The notes beneath the pieces were generated by a model, which saw nothing but the letters and a program-made list of their open reading frames with translations, was not told the DNA's origin and searched no databases. A stretch of 7,139 nucleotides of DNA from Flavobacteriaceae bacterium (GTDB taxonomy: Bacteria; Bacteroidota; Bacteroidia; Flavobacteriales; Flavobacteriaceae), in the NCBI GenBank assembly GCA_013214275.1, contig JABSPP010000086.1, positions 1-7,139 on the forward strand. The letters run 5' to 3'. The position numbers were made by a program, and so were the translations under genes. Shown here one piece after another: positions 7,097 through 7,139 of the stretch; position 1 is the stretch's first letter, and each line of letters begins with the position of its first letter.

Positions 7097-7139
7097 AGTT
7101 AAGTGTTTATCTTTCCATCAATATCATACAAATACGACA

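Overview
The window looks like an ordinary stretch of chromosome from a low-GC member of the Bacteroidota, most probably a marine-type flavobacterium. Four things point that way: the AT-rich, lysine- and isoleucine-rich coding style; the absence of clear Shine-Dalgarno sequences before the start codons; Bacteroidota-like promoter words (TAnnTTTG); and the character of the paired large and small secreted amidohydrolases. All recognisable genes lie on the + strand. There are no rRNA or tRNA genes, CRISPR arrays, insertion sequences or phage genes.

Region 1 (1-3865) holds two amidohydrolase-superfamily genes separated by 10 bases. The first is cut by the left edge of the window. Its reading frame is open from base 1, so the GTG at 61 is an internal codon and not a start. 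It carries two amidohydrolase modules joined by a beta-rich segment and a lysine-rich linker. The second gene has a signal peptide and one module. Of the three modules, only the second half of the first gene keeps a recognisable metal-binding set (HSH, CHSY, THILEG, NSDD). The other visible copies appear to have lost most of these residues, which suggests non-catalytic partner domains.

Region 2 (3866-4145) is noncoding. It holds a weak terminator-like element and two adjacent imperfect inverted repeats (3908-3993), followed by a weak promoter candidate.

Region 3 (4146-6944) is a likely three-gene operon with gaps of 2 and 28 bases: a SpoU/TrmH-type RNA 2'-O-methyltransferase, a polyphosphate-type glucokinase of the ROK family (ppgK) and a Ste24-like M48 membrane metalloprotease. 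These are housekeeping functions with no obvious common pathway.

Region 4 (6945-7139) is noncoding. It has a short hairpin, a nested inverted repeat and a good match to a Bacteroidota promoter, probably serving a gene beyond the right edge.

I found no convincing new biological system. The most interesting signals are the apparent pseudo-enzyme modules in the amidohydrolase pair, the altered ExGH motif in the kinase, and the unexplained intergenic inverted repeats.
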